Positions 14,189-21,799 of a DNA stretch of 23,992 bases are shown piece after piece. A program made the translations under genes and the position numbers. Positions within the stretch are counted from its first letter, which is position 1, and the number at the start of each line of letters is the position of its first letter. The notes beneath the pieces are model-generated. The model was not told the origin of the DNA. It did not search any database and saw only the letters and a program-made list of their open reading frames with translations. Source of the stretch: Planctomycetota bacterium (lineage in GTDB: Bacteria; Planctomycetota; Phycisphaerae; UBA1845; PWPN01). Where the stretch lies: contig JACQVT010000937.1 in assembly GCA_016209665.1 (NCBI GenBank), positions 1-23,992 of the forward strand, written 5' to 3'.

Positions 14189-16453
14189 TCAGCTTGCAGC
14201 GGCAGCCGGCAATTCCACGATTACCGCCGTGCCCTCCTTGACCCGACTCGACAGCCTGATCGTCCCACCGTTGATCTGGGCATATCGAGCCGCCCGGGAC
14301 AAGCCCAGGCCCCGGCCCCGTCCCGCGGGCCGGTACGAGAAGAACGGGTCCGTGGCCCGTTCGGCCACGTCGGGCGTCATCCCGCCCCCGTTGTCCTCGA
14401 TGCTGATGACGAGCCTGTCATCGGCTACATCCCCACGGCAGTTGACGACCAATCGGCGGGGAGAAGTGTCGCCCATGGCCTCGACGGCATTGCGGATGAG
14501 TTCGTCAAATAATAAGCGAATCTGGGCGGCATCGGCGTGCACTTGGGGCAACTCGTCCGATAGCTCGATCGTGAATTCCTCGGCGGTGAGGGCGTCTTTT
14601 CCCAACCAGGCCTGCCGGATTTCCTGGAGGAACGGCCCGAGCGGCCAGGCGGTGGGCCGGGGTGGCGTGGGCTTGGCGAATTCCATCAATTCGCTCACGA
14701 TGGCGCTGGCCCGGTGAGCGTGGTCGGCTATCGTCTGGGCGGCCTTGCGGGTTTCCTCGTCGGCGTTGTCGCGGGCCAATAACTGGGCACGACCGGAGAT
14801 GACGGCCAGAGGGTTGTTGAGTTCGTGGGCGGCGCCGGCGGCCATTTCGCCGACCATGGTCAACGACCTCATGCGGGCGACCTCGGCCTGGGAGCTGACG
14901 AAGCGGCGGTTGATCTCGGCGAGTTCCTCCGTGAGCTGCCGGGCGACGAAGGCGGACTCGGCGTTGTTCAGCCAGGAGGCGGCCCAGGCACCGATGGTCC
15001 GCAAGGCGGGTTCGAGGTCGTCCGCGATCGGGCCGCCGGTGACGATGCCGGCGCTCAGACGGCCCTGACAGGACAGCGGCCAGCACCGCAGCGGCGAGCG
15101 CTGGCCGAAAACGCTGGTGAATCGGTCCAGCAGGGGCGGACTGAGCAGGGCCTCCGCCGGCGCCGGGCCGCTGCCCAATGCTCCCACGACGCCCGCGGCA
15201 CCGGCGGCCAGCACCTCGACCCGAGGATGAGCTTGACCGATCGCGTCCAGCCCGACCAGTGTCAGTTGACGGGTCGGCGATGAAACGAACGCTCCCACGC
15301 CGGCGTCCGGAGCGAGTATCCTCACGGCTTGCACCAGGGCCTGGACGACCGTTTCGTGGCGACAGTCGCCGTCGAGCCGGCGATGGGCGGCGCACAACGC
15401 GTCGAGGGTCCGCCCGCGCCGCTCCAGGTCGCGGTTGGCCAGCGTCAGGGCGGCGTTGAGGCGAGCCAACTCGGCGTTGGTGCGAACCAGGGTCTCATGG
15501 ATGACTTCCCGCGACGTGATCTCGCGAAGGCCGAGCGCCTCCGCCCGCAGTTCGATGGCCTCGGGCAGCTCGACCATGACTTTGCTGGCCGTCTCCTCGT
15601 CGAGATCATCCGGGCCGGGATCGAGCGAGTGCGTTCCGGAGTATCCGATGCGCATCTGCCGGACGAGCCGGTCCGCGGCCTGCACCAGCCGCACGTGGTC
15701 GGGGAACGCGATGCGGGTCGGCGTCGAGGCGGGCGTGTGATGGTGCAGCCAGATGCACTCGGCGATCACCGTCGGCAACTTCCAGTGCAGGGCCAGCCGA
15801 TGGCCCGCCACGGCATGGTCGACGCCGAAGACGCCGCGCTCGACGTCGGCAATGTCGGCGTGGCGGGCCTCGACGCGCTCGACGACGCGGTCGTAGCTCT
15901 TCGGAAAACACGCGTCGAACACCACCTTGCCCAGGTCGTGCAGCAGGCCGCAGACGAACGCCTCCTCGGGTCGGGCCAGCGGCCAGCCCATGCGGGCGGC
16001 GGGGGCCCGGGCGAGGTTGGCGATGCGCTGCTCCGCGATCAGGCGGGCGGCGCAGCCGACGGCCAGGCTGTGCCGCCAGAATCCCACCCGGTCGAACCGG
16101 CTGTCGGCCTGCTCGGCACGGTGGCTGAACAGCTCGAAGATCTGCACGCCCAGCACCAGGCTGCGGACGGCGTCGGCCCCGAGCAGCACCACCGCCCGGC
16201 CCACCGTTTGAGCATCCGAGCCGATGTGCGATCGGCGGACCAGCGACAGAATCCGGGCGGACAGGCTGGGGTCGGATTCGACGAGGGCGGCGATCTCCCC
16301 GGTGCCGCTGCGGTCGTCCAGGGTCATCTCGAGCAGCCGGGCGGCGACCGCCGGCAGCGTGGGCAGCGACTCGATCTGCGACAGGATCAGCTCGACCTGG
16401 GCGGGAGTCACGCCGGGGCTGTCGGCGGGGTCAAGGACGTGCGTCGCGGCCAT
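14189..16453 (-). CDS. HDOD-domain sensor histidine kinase
   Basis: A 754-residue cytoplasmic fusion. Residues 18-230 form an HDOD domain (LPTLPAVAARLLEMT; FVCGLLHDLGKVVFD with H172/D173). A coiled-coil linker lies near 315-355, a GAF-like region spans about 365-495, then a dimerisation/phosphoacceptor domain with H543 in AAGAAHELNNPLAVISGRAQLL, and an ATPase domain with N-box RNAVEAM (N655), DNGGGM (687-692) and GRGRGLGLS (711-719). No transmembrane helix was seen, so it senses an internal signal. The ATG has AGGA(A) upstream. It follows the HTH-receiver gene by 48 bases in the same direction, a likely co-transcribed kinase/regulator pair. HDOD domains fused to kinases are known but uncommon; the signal is unknown. 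Confidence 0.9.
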   Translation of the reverse strand: MAATHVLDPADSPGVTPAQVELILSQIESLPTLPAVAARLLEMTLDDRSGTGEIAALVESDPSLSARILSLVRRSHIGSDAQTVGRAVVLLGADAVRSLVLGVQIFELFSHRAEQADSRFDRVGFWRHSLAVGCAARLIAEQRIANLARAPAARMGWPLARPEEAFVCGLLHDLGKVVFDACFPKSYDRVVERVEARHADIADVERGVFGVDHAVAGHRLALHWKLPTVIAECIWLHHHTPASTPTRIAFPDHVRLVQAADRLVRQMRIGYSGTHSLDPGPDDLDEETASKVMVELPEAIELRAEALGLREITSREVIHETLVRTNAELARLNAALTLANRDLERRGRTLDALCAAHRRLDGDCRHETVVQALVQAVRILAPDAGVGAFVSSPTRQLTLVGLDAIGQAHPRVEVLAAGAAGVVGALGSGPAPAEALLSPPLLDRFTSVFGQRSPLRCWPLSCQGRLSAGIVTGGPIADDLEPALRTIGAWAASWLNNAESAFVARQLTEELAEINRRFVSSQAEVARMRSLTMVGEMAAGAAHELNNPLAVISGRAQLLARDNADEETRKAAQTIADHAHRASAIVSELMEFAKPTPPRPTAWPLGPFLQEIRQAWLGKDALTAEEFTIELSDELPQVHADAAQIRLLFDELIRNAVEAMGDTSPRRLVVNCRGDVADDRLVISIEDNGGGMTPDVAERATDPFFSYRPAGRGRGLGLSRAARYAQINGGTIRLSSRVKEGTAVIVELPAAAAS

Positions 16454-16501
16454 GTCTTGAGTTCCTTGAACGGCGGCGCGGGGTCGGCCCGCGACCGGTC
16501 G

Positions 16502-17065
16502 TCACGCCTGGACAAGGTCCAGGATACGGGCGATCAGTTCGTCGATCTGGAACGGCTTGCGGAGGAAGTCATCCGCGCCGGCCGCCCGCAGTTCGACGAT
16601 TTCGTCGGGGTCGGCCACGCCGCTGATCATGATGATCTTGACGTGGCTGAACCGCTGGTTGGCCCGCAGCGTCTGACAGACCCGGTTGCCGTTAATGTCC
16701 GGCAGCTTGTAGTCCAGCACGATCACGTCGGGCTCGAACTCCTGCGTAAACATGCCGGCCTCGTAGCCGGTGCGGGCCACCCGGACCTCGAACCGCCCAT
16801 CGCGGTCCAGCAGCTCGACGAGCATTTCCAGGATCGCCTCGTCGTCGTCGACGATCAACACCTTGCGCTTGCCGGAGTCCAGGTCGGTGATCGGGATGTT
16901 GTTCGCCCGCATGAACTGCAAGAGGCTTTCCCGCGGGATCCGGCGGAACCTCGAGCCCGGCACGCGGAAACCTTTCAGCTTGCCGCTGTCGAAACAGCGG
17001 ATGACGGTCTGCTGGCTGACCTTGCAGATCTCGGCGACCTCGCCTGTCGTGAAAACGCTTTTCAT
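16502..17065 (-). CDS. Response regulator with N-terminal excisionase-type HTH
   Basis: A 187-residue protein with reversed order compared with common response regulators. Residues 4-56 form an excisionase/MerR-like winged HTH (FTTGEVAEICKVSQQTVIRC...GFRVPGSRFRRIPRESLLQFM), and residues 68-187 form a receiver domain. The receiver is intact: acidic pocket D73-D75, acceptor D118 in DVIVLDYKLPD, switch S148, K170 in LRKPF. It is therefore a plausible phosphorylation target of the HDOD kinase encoded 48 bases downstream. A G-rich stretch stands upstream of the ATG. A consensus-like promoter and a perfect hairpin lie upstream. Its target genes are unknown; autoregulation is possible. Confidence 0.9.
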   Translation of the reverse strand: MKSVFTTGEVAEICKVSQQTVIRCFDSGKLKGFRVPGSRFRRIPRESLLQFMRANNIPITDLDSGKRKVLIVDDDEAILEMLVELLDRDGRFEVRVARTGYEAGMFTQEFEPDVIVLDYKLPDINGNRVCQTLRANQRFSHVKIIMISGVADPDEIVELRAAGADDFLRKPFQIDELIARILDLVQA

Positions 17066-17106
17066 GGCGGTCGTACCCCCACGGCTGCCGGCGTCCGCGT
17101 CCCTCC

Positions 17107-17122
17107 GTCCGATATCTCGGAC
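17107..17122. promoter_or_regulatory. Inverted repeat in the leader of the HTH-receiver gene
   Basis: GTCCGA-TATC-TCGGAC is a perfect 6-4-6 inverted repeat about 42 bases before the ATG at 17065. It could be a DNA site for the excisionase-like regulator or an RNA hairpin in the leader. Nothing in the sequence decides between these. Confidence 0.4.
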
Positions 17123-17179
17123 TCGTCCACTCGCACAACCGGGACAGTTTGCCCAGCTTAGCCATCTTCCCCAGTATCA

Positions 17180-17208
17180 ATCTAACAATGCCGAGGGAAG
17201 GGTGTCAA
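17180..17208 (-). promoter_or_regulatory. Promoter of the HTH-receiver/HDOD-kinase operon
   Basis: Minus strand: perfect -35 TTGACA (17208-17203), 17-base spacer, weak -10 TTAGAT (17185-17180). The predicted start near 17172 leaves a leader of roughly 105 bases before the ATG. Confidence 0.5.
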
Positions 17209-17256
17209 CAGGAATCACTGGGGATTTCCGGAATGAGGGAAACGCTGACCGATGGT

Positions 17257-17279
17257 CTCGGCCGGAACCCCGGTCCGAG
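17257..17279 (-). terminator. GC-rich hairpin just after mnmG
   Basis: Minus strand: CTCGG and CCGG pair with CCGG and CCGAG around a GGTT loop, with one bulged A. It starts 7 bases past the mnmG stop. No T-run follows, so it may protect the 3' end of the RNA or act with Rho and not as a classic terminator. Confidence 0.35.
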
Positions 17280-17285
17280 GGCGGC

Positions 17286-19091
17286 TTATCGGAGCAGGTA
17301 GAGGGACAGCGTGGCGATGTCGGCCGGGCTGATGCCGCTGATGCGGGCGGCCTGGCCCAGGGAGCGTGGACGAAACCGCGTGAACCGCTCGCGGGCCTCG
17401 AACCTCAGGCCGGAGAGGGTCTGGAAGTCGAAGTCGTCCGGGATACGTCTGGATTCGAGCTGTCGATGGCGCTGGATCAGCCGCTGCTCGCGCTCGAGGT
17501 AGCCGGAGTATTTGACGTCGATCTCGACCGCCTCGACCACCTGGGCCGCCACGTCCGCAAGGTCGAGTTGCGAGACCTGCGTCGCCAGTTCGGCCAGGCG
17601 AATCTCAGGCCGCCGGAGCCATTCGATCAGCGTGCGGTTGTCCAGCCGCAGTTCGGCGAGCGTGCGCCGCAGTCGTTCGATGCCGGTCCGCTTGTCCCCG
17701 AAGGCCGACCACCGCCGATCATCGACCAGGTCGACCCGCCGGCCGATGGGCGTCAGCCGCACGTCGGCGTTGTCGCTGCGGAGGTGCAGCCGGTACTCGG
17801 CCCGGGACGTGAACATGCGGTAGGGCTCATCGGGCGGGCGGGTGACCAGGTCGTCGATCATCACGCCGATGTAGGCTTCGTCGCGGCCCAGGACGAGCGG
17901 TTCGAGGCCGCGGACCCTGGCGGCGGCGTTGATCCCCGCGACGATGCCCTGCCCGGCCGCCTCCTCGTAGCCGCTGGTGCCGTTGGTCTGGCCGGCGAGA
18001 AACAAGCCCCCGACGCGCTTGGTTTCCAGCGTGGTCCGAATCTGGTCCGTCGGCACCCAGTCGTACTCGACGGCGTAGCCCCACTGCACGATGCGGGCGT
18101 TCTCGAGGCCGGCGATCGAGTGCACGAGGGTTTGCTGCACGTCCCGCGGCAGCGACGTCGAGATCCCGTTGCAGTAGATCCAGTCGCTGTCGTAGCCCTC
18201 CGGCTCGAGGAACACTTGGTGCGACGTCTTGTCGGCGAACCGCATGATCTTGTCCTCGATGCTCGGGCAGTAGCGGGGACCGCGGGACTTGATCTGGCCG
18301 GAGTACATCGGAGCGCGGTGGATGTTGTCGCGGATGAGCTGGTGCGTCCGCTCGTTGGTGTGCGTGATCCAGCAGGCGACCTGCGGCCGGCGGATGGCGT
18401 CGGTCAGGAACGAGAAGGGCAGCGGCGGCTCGTCGCCGGGTTGAGGCAAACACTGGCTGAAGTCGACGGAATCGCGATGGACGCGGGGCGGCGTGCCGGT
18501 CTTGAGGCGTCCCAGCTCGAAACCCAGCCGGCGAAGTTCGTCGCTCATGGTGACGGCGGCGGGCTCGCCGACGCGGCCGCCCTCGGTCTGCTCGGCCCCG
18601 CAGTGCAGCAGACCGCGGAGGAACGTCCCGGTGGTCAACACAACCGCGCGGCAGCTCAATTCGCGCCCATCTGCCAGCCGCACACCCACAAGCTTGGCGT
18701 CTTCGAGAATGAACCGCTCGACCAACCCCTCGATCAGGTCGAGTCCGGGCGTGGTGCGGAGCAGCTCCTGCACCGTGGCCGCGTACAGCGCGCGGTCGGC
18801 CTGGGCCCGCGGTGCCCAGACCGCCGGACCCTTGCTGCGGTTGAGCATGCGGAACTGGATGCCGGCCCGATCGGTGGCGATGCCCATCAGGCCGCCGAGG
18901 GCGTCGACCTCGCGGACCATGTGTCCCTTGCCCAGGCCCCCGATGGCCGGGTTGCAGGACATGCGGCCGATGGCCTCGACCTGCATCGTTACCAGCGCGG
19001 TCGCGCAGCCCATGCGAGCGGTCGCCCACGCCGCCTCGGCCCCGGCGTGTCCGCCGCCGATCACGATGACCTCATAGCTCCGCGCACTCAT
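17286..19091 (-). CDS. mnmG: tRNA uridine-5-carboxymethylaminomethyl modification enzyme MnmG
   Basis: The 601-residue FAD enzyme (GidA), with MnmE, places a carboxymethylaminomethyl or aminomethyl group at C5 of wobble uridine-34 in certain tRNAs. Diagnostic stretches are the dinucleotide-binding motif IVIGGGHAGAEAA (about 9-21), CNPAIGGLGKGHMVREVDALGG (46-67), RMLNRSKGPAVWAPRAQADR, YCPSIEDKIMRF and NGTSGYEEAAGQG. The helical C-terminal region that contacts MnmE and tRNA is present (YSGYLEREQ..., then ...ISGISPADIATLSLYLLR). Length is near the 629 residues of E. coli. ATG with GGGAA six bases upstream. It appears to be a single-gene unit with its own promoter; no mnmE is seen nearby. This is a housekeeping gene between two accessory regions. 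Confidence 0.97.
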   Translation of the reverse strand: MSARSYEVIVIGGGHAGAEAAWATARMGCATALVTMQVEAIGRMSCNPAIGGLGKGHMVREVDALGGLMGIATDRAGIQFRMLNRSKGPAVWAPRAQADRALYAATVQELLRTTPGLDLIEGLVERFILEDAKLVGVRLADGRELSCRAVVLTTGTFLRGLLHCGAEQTEGGRVGEPAAVTMSDELRRLGFELGRLKTGTPPRVHRDSVDFSQCLPQPGDEPPLPFSFLTDAIRRPQVACWITHTNERTHQLIRDNIHRAPMYSGQIKSRGPRYCPSIEDKIMRFADKTSHQVFLEPEGYDSDWIYCNGISTSLPRDVQQTLVHSIAGLENARIVQWGYAVEYDWVPTDQIRTTLETKRVGGLFLAGQTNGTSGYEEAAGQGIVAGINAAARVRGLEPLVLGRDEAYIGVMIDDLVTRPPDEPYRMFTSRAEYRLHLRSDNADVRLTPIGRRVDLVDDRRWSAFGDKRTGIERLRRTLAELRLDNRTLIEWLRRPEIRLAELATQVSQLDLADVAAQVVEAVEIDVKYSGYLEREQRLIQRHRQLESRRIPDDFDFQTLSGLRFEARERFTRFRPRSLGQAARISGISPADIATLSLYLLR

Positions 19092-19121
19092 GCTGATTCC
19101 CGTGTGCTTGCGTTCGTGCCT

Positions 19122-19130
19122 ATTCTAGCA
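19122..19130 (-). promoter_or_regulatory. Extended -10 promoter for mnmG
   Basis: On the minus strand TGC-TAGAAT forms an extended -10 element about 31 bases before the mnmG ATG. The -35 region is poor (TGAACG, 17 bases away). Confidence 0.42.
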
Positions 19131-19308
19131 AGGCTGAGCTGGATCGTTCATCGAGACGCTGGACATGGCTGGCCTGGGTTCGTTTTTGACCGGCGGCGGG
19201 ACCCGGTCGCAAGAGGGGCCGACGTAACTGACGCGGTTACAGGAGGATCAGAGGTGGGAAGGCGTTCGTAGCCGGGGGTGCGCTCACGTTGGTTCGCTAA
19301 GTCCGGCG

Positions 19309-19338
19309 TTGACAAGTGGTTGGCGGGCGTCATACGCT
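19309..19338 (+). promoter_or_regulatory. Promoter of nikR
   Basis: Perfect -35 TTGACA (19309-19314), 18-base spacer and weak -10 TACGCT (19333-19338). TCATAC (19330-19335), identical to one half of the E. coli NikR operator, overlaps the -10, but its partner half-site is not found at the expected distance. The intergenic stretch between mnmG and nikR (19092-19390) shows only this and the mnmG promoter. Confidence 0.45.
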
Positions 19339-19390
19339 AGCCGACCGGGGAGATGTCGGGGTCCTGCGGATCCGTCGGCGAGGGTGGATC

Positions 19391-19807
19391 ATGTCAGACT
19401 TGGTGCGGCTGAGCCTGTCGATCGAGCAACCGCTGTTCGATCAACTCGAAAAACTCGTCAGGAAGAGCGGCTACGTCAACCGCTCGGAGTTCGTGCGCGA
19501 CCTGATCCGCGACCGCCTGGTCCGCACCGAGTGGGACAAAGACGAGGAGGTTCTGGGCACCATCACGCTCGTGTATGACCACCACCGGCGCCAACTGGCG
19601 GAGAAACTGATCGACCTGCAGCACCACCACCACACCGCGGTGCTGGTGACCACGCACGTTCACCTGACCCAGCACTTGTGTGCGGAGGTCATTCTGGTCC
19701 GCGGCCGGGCCCACCTCATCCAGAAGCTGGCCGACCTGATCCACCAGCAGAAGGGCGTGCTGCATTCCGAACTGTCCATGACCAGCACGGGGGCGGAACT
19801 GCACTGA
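19391..19807 (+). CDS. nikR: Nickel-responsive regulator NikR
   Basis: 138-residue ribbon-helix-helix/ACT-domain repressor that binds DNA when loaded with Ni(II). Residues 1-45 form the RHH DNA-binding part (VRLSLSIEQPLFDQLEKLV...YVNRSEFVRDLIRDRL). The C-terminal regulatory part keeps the nickel ligands: H78 in LQHHHH, H89 and H91 in TTHVHLTQH, and C97, equivalent to E. coli H76, H87, H89 and C95. The start ATG was chosen over a longer frame because an AGGGTGG site precedes it and the length fits the family. No nik transporter genes follow. The next gene downstream has an operator-like inverted repeat in its promoter. NikR usually represses nickel uptake genes, so the downstream genes are its likely targets. 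Confidence 0.95.
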   Translation: MSDLVRLSLSIEQPLFDQLEKLVRKSGYVNRSEFVRDLIRDRLVRTEWDKDEEVLGTITLVYDHHRRQLAEKLIDLQHHHHTAVLVTTHVHLTQHLCAEVILVRGRAHLIQKLADLIHQQKGVLHSELSMTSTGAELH

Positions 19808-19835
19808 TCTGGCCGCAGTTTTTTCACCCTGGGGG

Positions 19836-19864
19836 TTGACACGGCGGCCCGGATGTATTACCTT
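19836..19864 (+). promoter_or_regulatory. Promoter of the dockerin/pseudopilin/FmdE genes
   Basis: Perfect -35 TTGACA (19836-19841), 17-base spacer and a weak -10 TACCTT (19859-19864). TATTAC (19856-19861) is a better -10 match but with a 14-base spacer. It lies 28 bases after the nikR stop. The -10 region coincides with the left arm of the operator-like repeat, as expected of a repressed promoter. Confidence 0.5.
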
Positions 19865-19881
19865 TATTACTTTAGTAATAT
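19855..19881 (+). promoter_or_regulatory. NikR-like operator (GTATTAC-N13-GTAATAT)
   Basis: Six of seven positions are complementary between the arms. The spacing of 13 resembles deltaproteobacterial NikR sites as I recall them (GTGTTAC-N13/14-GTAACAC). Inside it a second, tighter palindrome, TATTAC-N4-GTAATA (19865-19880), gives an extra TATTAC half-site. The AT-rich composition contrasts sharply with the flanking GC-rich DNA. The site overlaps the promoter -10 and lies 35 bases before the ATG at 19917. NikR binding is inferred from sequence and from the adjacent nikR gene. Confidence 0.6.
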
Positions 19882-19916
19882 CAATGGTGATGTCGCAGCG
19901 CCGAAAGGGGACTGGC

Positions 19917-21050
19917 ATGAGAAGCATCGGATGGGCCTTGATCGTCGCCTTGGCAGCGGCGGCGGCCTGGGCAGAGGATCCCGATTGGTCGTCCATGTCG
20001 TACACGTTGCACAAGGACTACCAGGCAGTGGATGCGGCCGGCAACGGGACGTTTCCGACCCACCATGCCCTCGTCATGCGGGGTGTACTGATCAACTGGC
20101 CCGCCACGATGCTTCCGACGGCGGCGGGGTTCGAGCCATTCCTCGGCGGTCAGTGGCAGGAATGCGTGCAGGCGGTGGAGGAGGACGATTTCGGCGGCAC
20201 GGCCCTGTGGATGGGCCAGTATTACGGGCATCTGCCGTTCATCGGCGATCCCCTGAACGTCTACAGTGACGAGGAGTGGCGGGCCGAGCTGCACCGGCTG
20301 AACCACGACCCGGCCACAGGACGGCTGTTCCGGCCGGGCGATCTGGTGGAAATCCGCGCTCGCGCCCCCGGTCTGTTCCACAACGGGAAAACCAACATCA
20401 ACGAACAGCACACCGTCGATCTGGAGGCGAACTTCGACGTGGTACTGTTGCAGGCCAACCACAGCTCCCCCGCGCCGCTGACGATCACGCTGGCGGACGT
20501 GAAGGACGACAGCGACGAGTTCATTTTCGATGCGACTGGAATAACCGGCGCCGAGCATTACCAGGCGGCGCTGGTCAGAATCGAGAATGTCCAGTTCATG
20601 GACGGCACCTGGGGGCCGAACCGGCAGATGACGATCGGCGACGGGTCCGGGCGCACGTTGCCCTTGCTCTTGGGGCTCGGCAGCGGGTTTACGCTCTACG
20701 GCCCGCCGACAGGGGCATTCGACGTCGTGGGCGTGTTCGATCAGGAGGACGCAATCGAGGCCGACGGGTTCAAGACGGGCTATCGGCTGTGGGCGATGGA
20801 CTACGACGGCAGCCGGTTTGTCCTGCTGCGGCACGTCAAACCGGATTTCGACCACGACGGCGACGTGGACAACGACGACGTGGCTCATTTCGAGCAGTGT
20901 GCCCTGGGGCCGGCGATCCCGCAGACCGATCCCGGCTGTCTGGACGCGGATTTCAATTATGATGGGAGCGTGGACTCAATTGACTTCGCAACGTTCCAAC
21001 GATGTCGCTCGGGAGCGGAGGAGCTGGCCGACCTGTTCTGCGACCAGTGA
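19917..21050 (+). CDS. Secreted protein with two C-terminal dockerin-type calcium repeats
   Basis: A 377-residue protein with a signal peptide (residues 1-19, cleavage likely after AWA). The body (about 45-300) looks like a beta-rich, OB-fold-like exported domain with motifs FHNGKTNINEQHTVD, FIFDATGITGAEHYQ and MTIGDGSGRTLPLLLG. I do not recognise a named family. Residues 309-328 and 344-363 are dockerin type I-like calcium loops (DFDHDGDVDNDD; DFNYDGSVDSID), common on planctomycete secreted proteins. The ATG was chosen for its AAGGGGA site six bases upstream; a longer frame from 19836 would run through the promoter and operator. It is first of three exported-protein genes behind the NikR-like operator. 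A role in nickel handling is inference; an attachment function for the dockerin is possible. Confidence 0.85.
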   Translation: MRSIGWALIVALAAAAAWAEDPDWSSMSYTLHKDYQAVDAAGNGTFPTHHALVMRGVLINWPATMLPTAAGFEPFLGGQWQECVQAVEEDDFGGTALWMGQYYGHLPFIGDPLNVYSDEEWRAELHRLNHDPATGRLFRPGDLVEIRARAPGLFHNGKTNINEQHTVDLEANFDVVLLQANHSSPAPLTITLADVKDDSDEFIFDATGITGAEHYQAALVRIENVQFMDGTWGPNRQMTIGDGSGRTLPLLLGLGSGFTLYGPPTGAFDVVGVFDQEDAIEADGFKTGYRLWAMDYDGSRFVLLRHVKPDFDHDGDVDNDDVAHFEQCALGPAIPQTDPGCLDADFNYDGSVDSIDFATFQRCRSGAEELADLFCDQ

Positions 21051-21744
21051 ACCCGCGGCGGGTGGCGCCGCCGGCTTCACATTGATCGAGGTGCTCGTCG
21101 TGGTCGCCGTCGTGGCCCTGCTGGTGGCGATGCTGCTGCCCTCGCTGGCCAGCGCCAGGATCAAGTCGCGGATCGTCGCAGCCCACGCCGACCTGCGGCA
21201 GATCACCCTGGCCTTGGACGCCTACGCGATGGAGCACAAGGACCATTACCCGCCGACGCGGCAGTCCTGTGGAACGCCCATTCTATACCAATTGCCGCTG
21301 GAGCTGGCGGTCAAGAAGTATTTCCCGAGGAGCCCGGACAACCTGAAGCGGGCGTTTCTCGAGGATATCTTCTATCCGGGGCAGACCTATCGGTATCGGG
21401 CACCGGGGGCGGTCTGGCAGAACGGCACGCTCATGGATTTCCCGGAGAGCACTTGGCGGCCGCGGGCTCAGGTCTGGGTGCCCGATGACGTTCCGCGGTG
21501 CGCCAGCGAGTCTGGCCGGTATTACGCGGCCCGCAAGGGCGAGCCGAGGAGCCCGGTGACCTATGCCGTGTGGAGCGTCGGGCCAAAACTCGATTCGCCC
21601 AAGCTCCCGCGGTCGAGCGATGGAAGCCTCGACGAATCGAAGTTTCCGCTGCCCAGTAAGTTCTGGCTGACTCTGGATGGTCGGCCGTCGGGCCTGATCA
21701 CACACTTCAGGACCGCCGACGGTCCGACGTACGCGAGTCCGTGA
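20980..21744 (+). CDS. Pseudopilin-like (type II secretion/type IV pilin-type) protein
   Basis: A prepilin processing motif, AAG^FTLIEVLVVVAV, followed by a hydrophobic helix (VVALLVAMLLPSLASA), marks a class III signal cleaved after Gly. The roughly 220-residue mature domain (DLRQITLALDAYAMEHKDHYPPTR...) resembles the many planctomycete DUF1559-like/type II pseudopilin proteins. The start is uncertain. TTG at 20980 or ATG at 20962 gives a long 31-37-residue leader and an overlap of 70-90 bases with the dockerin gene. A GTG at 21047 overlaps the upstream TGA in the manner of coupled genes but is one base out of frame, which raises the possibility of a frameshift or sequencing error. It probably sits in the inner membrane with its C-terminal domain outside. 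Confidence 0.75.
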   Translation: MTSQRSNDVARERRSWPTCSATSEPAAGGAAGFTLIEVLVVVAVVALLVAMLLPSLASARIKSRIVAAHADLRQITLALDAYAMEHKDHYPPTRQSCGTPILYQLPLELAVKKYFPRSPDNLKRAFLEDIFYPGQTYRYRAPGAVWQNGTLMDFPESTWRPRAQVWVPDDVPRCASESGRYYAARKGEPRSPVTYAVWSVGPKLDSPKLPRSSDGSLDESKFPLPSKFWLTLDGRPSGLITHFRTADGPTYASP

Positions 21745-21799
21745 GGTCCGGGTTTCGGATCGTGAGTGGGGTCAGGACAATCGGGAAGTGAGGACCCTG

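Noticed and set aside
15329..17161. 610-codon plus-strand open frame across the HDOD kinase and HTH-receiver genes
   Set aside because: It is the antisense of two genes with clear conserved domains; its product is low-complexity (His/Gln/Arg/Asp-rich) with no domain, as expected from GC-rich antisense frames.
16770..19271. 833-codon plus-strand open frame
   Set aside because: Antisense to mnmG and the HTH-receiver gene; composition is typical of a shadow frame and no motif is recognisable.
19330..19335. TCATAC as an E. coli-type NikR site in the nikR promoter
   Set aside because: The expected GTATGA partner 16 bases upstream is absent; a lone six-base match is not enough to call an operator.
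19836..19916. N-terminal extension of the dockerin protein from a TTG at 19836
   Set aside because: It overlaps the -35 box and operator, and the downstream ATG has a good ribosome site followed at once by a signal peptide.
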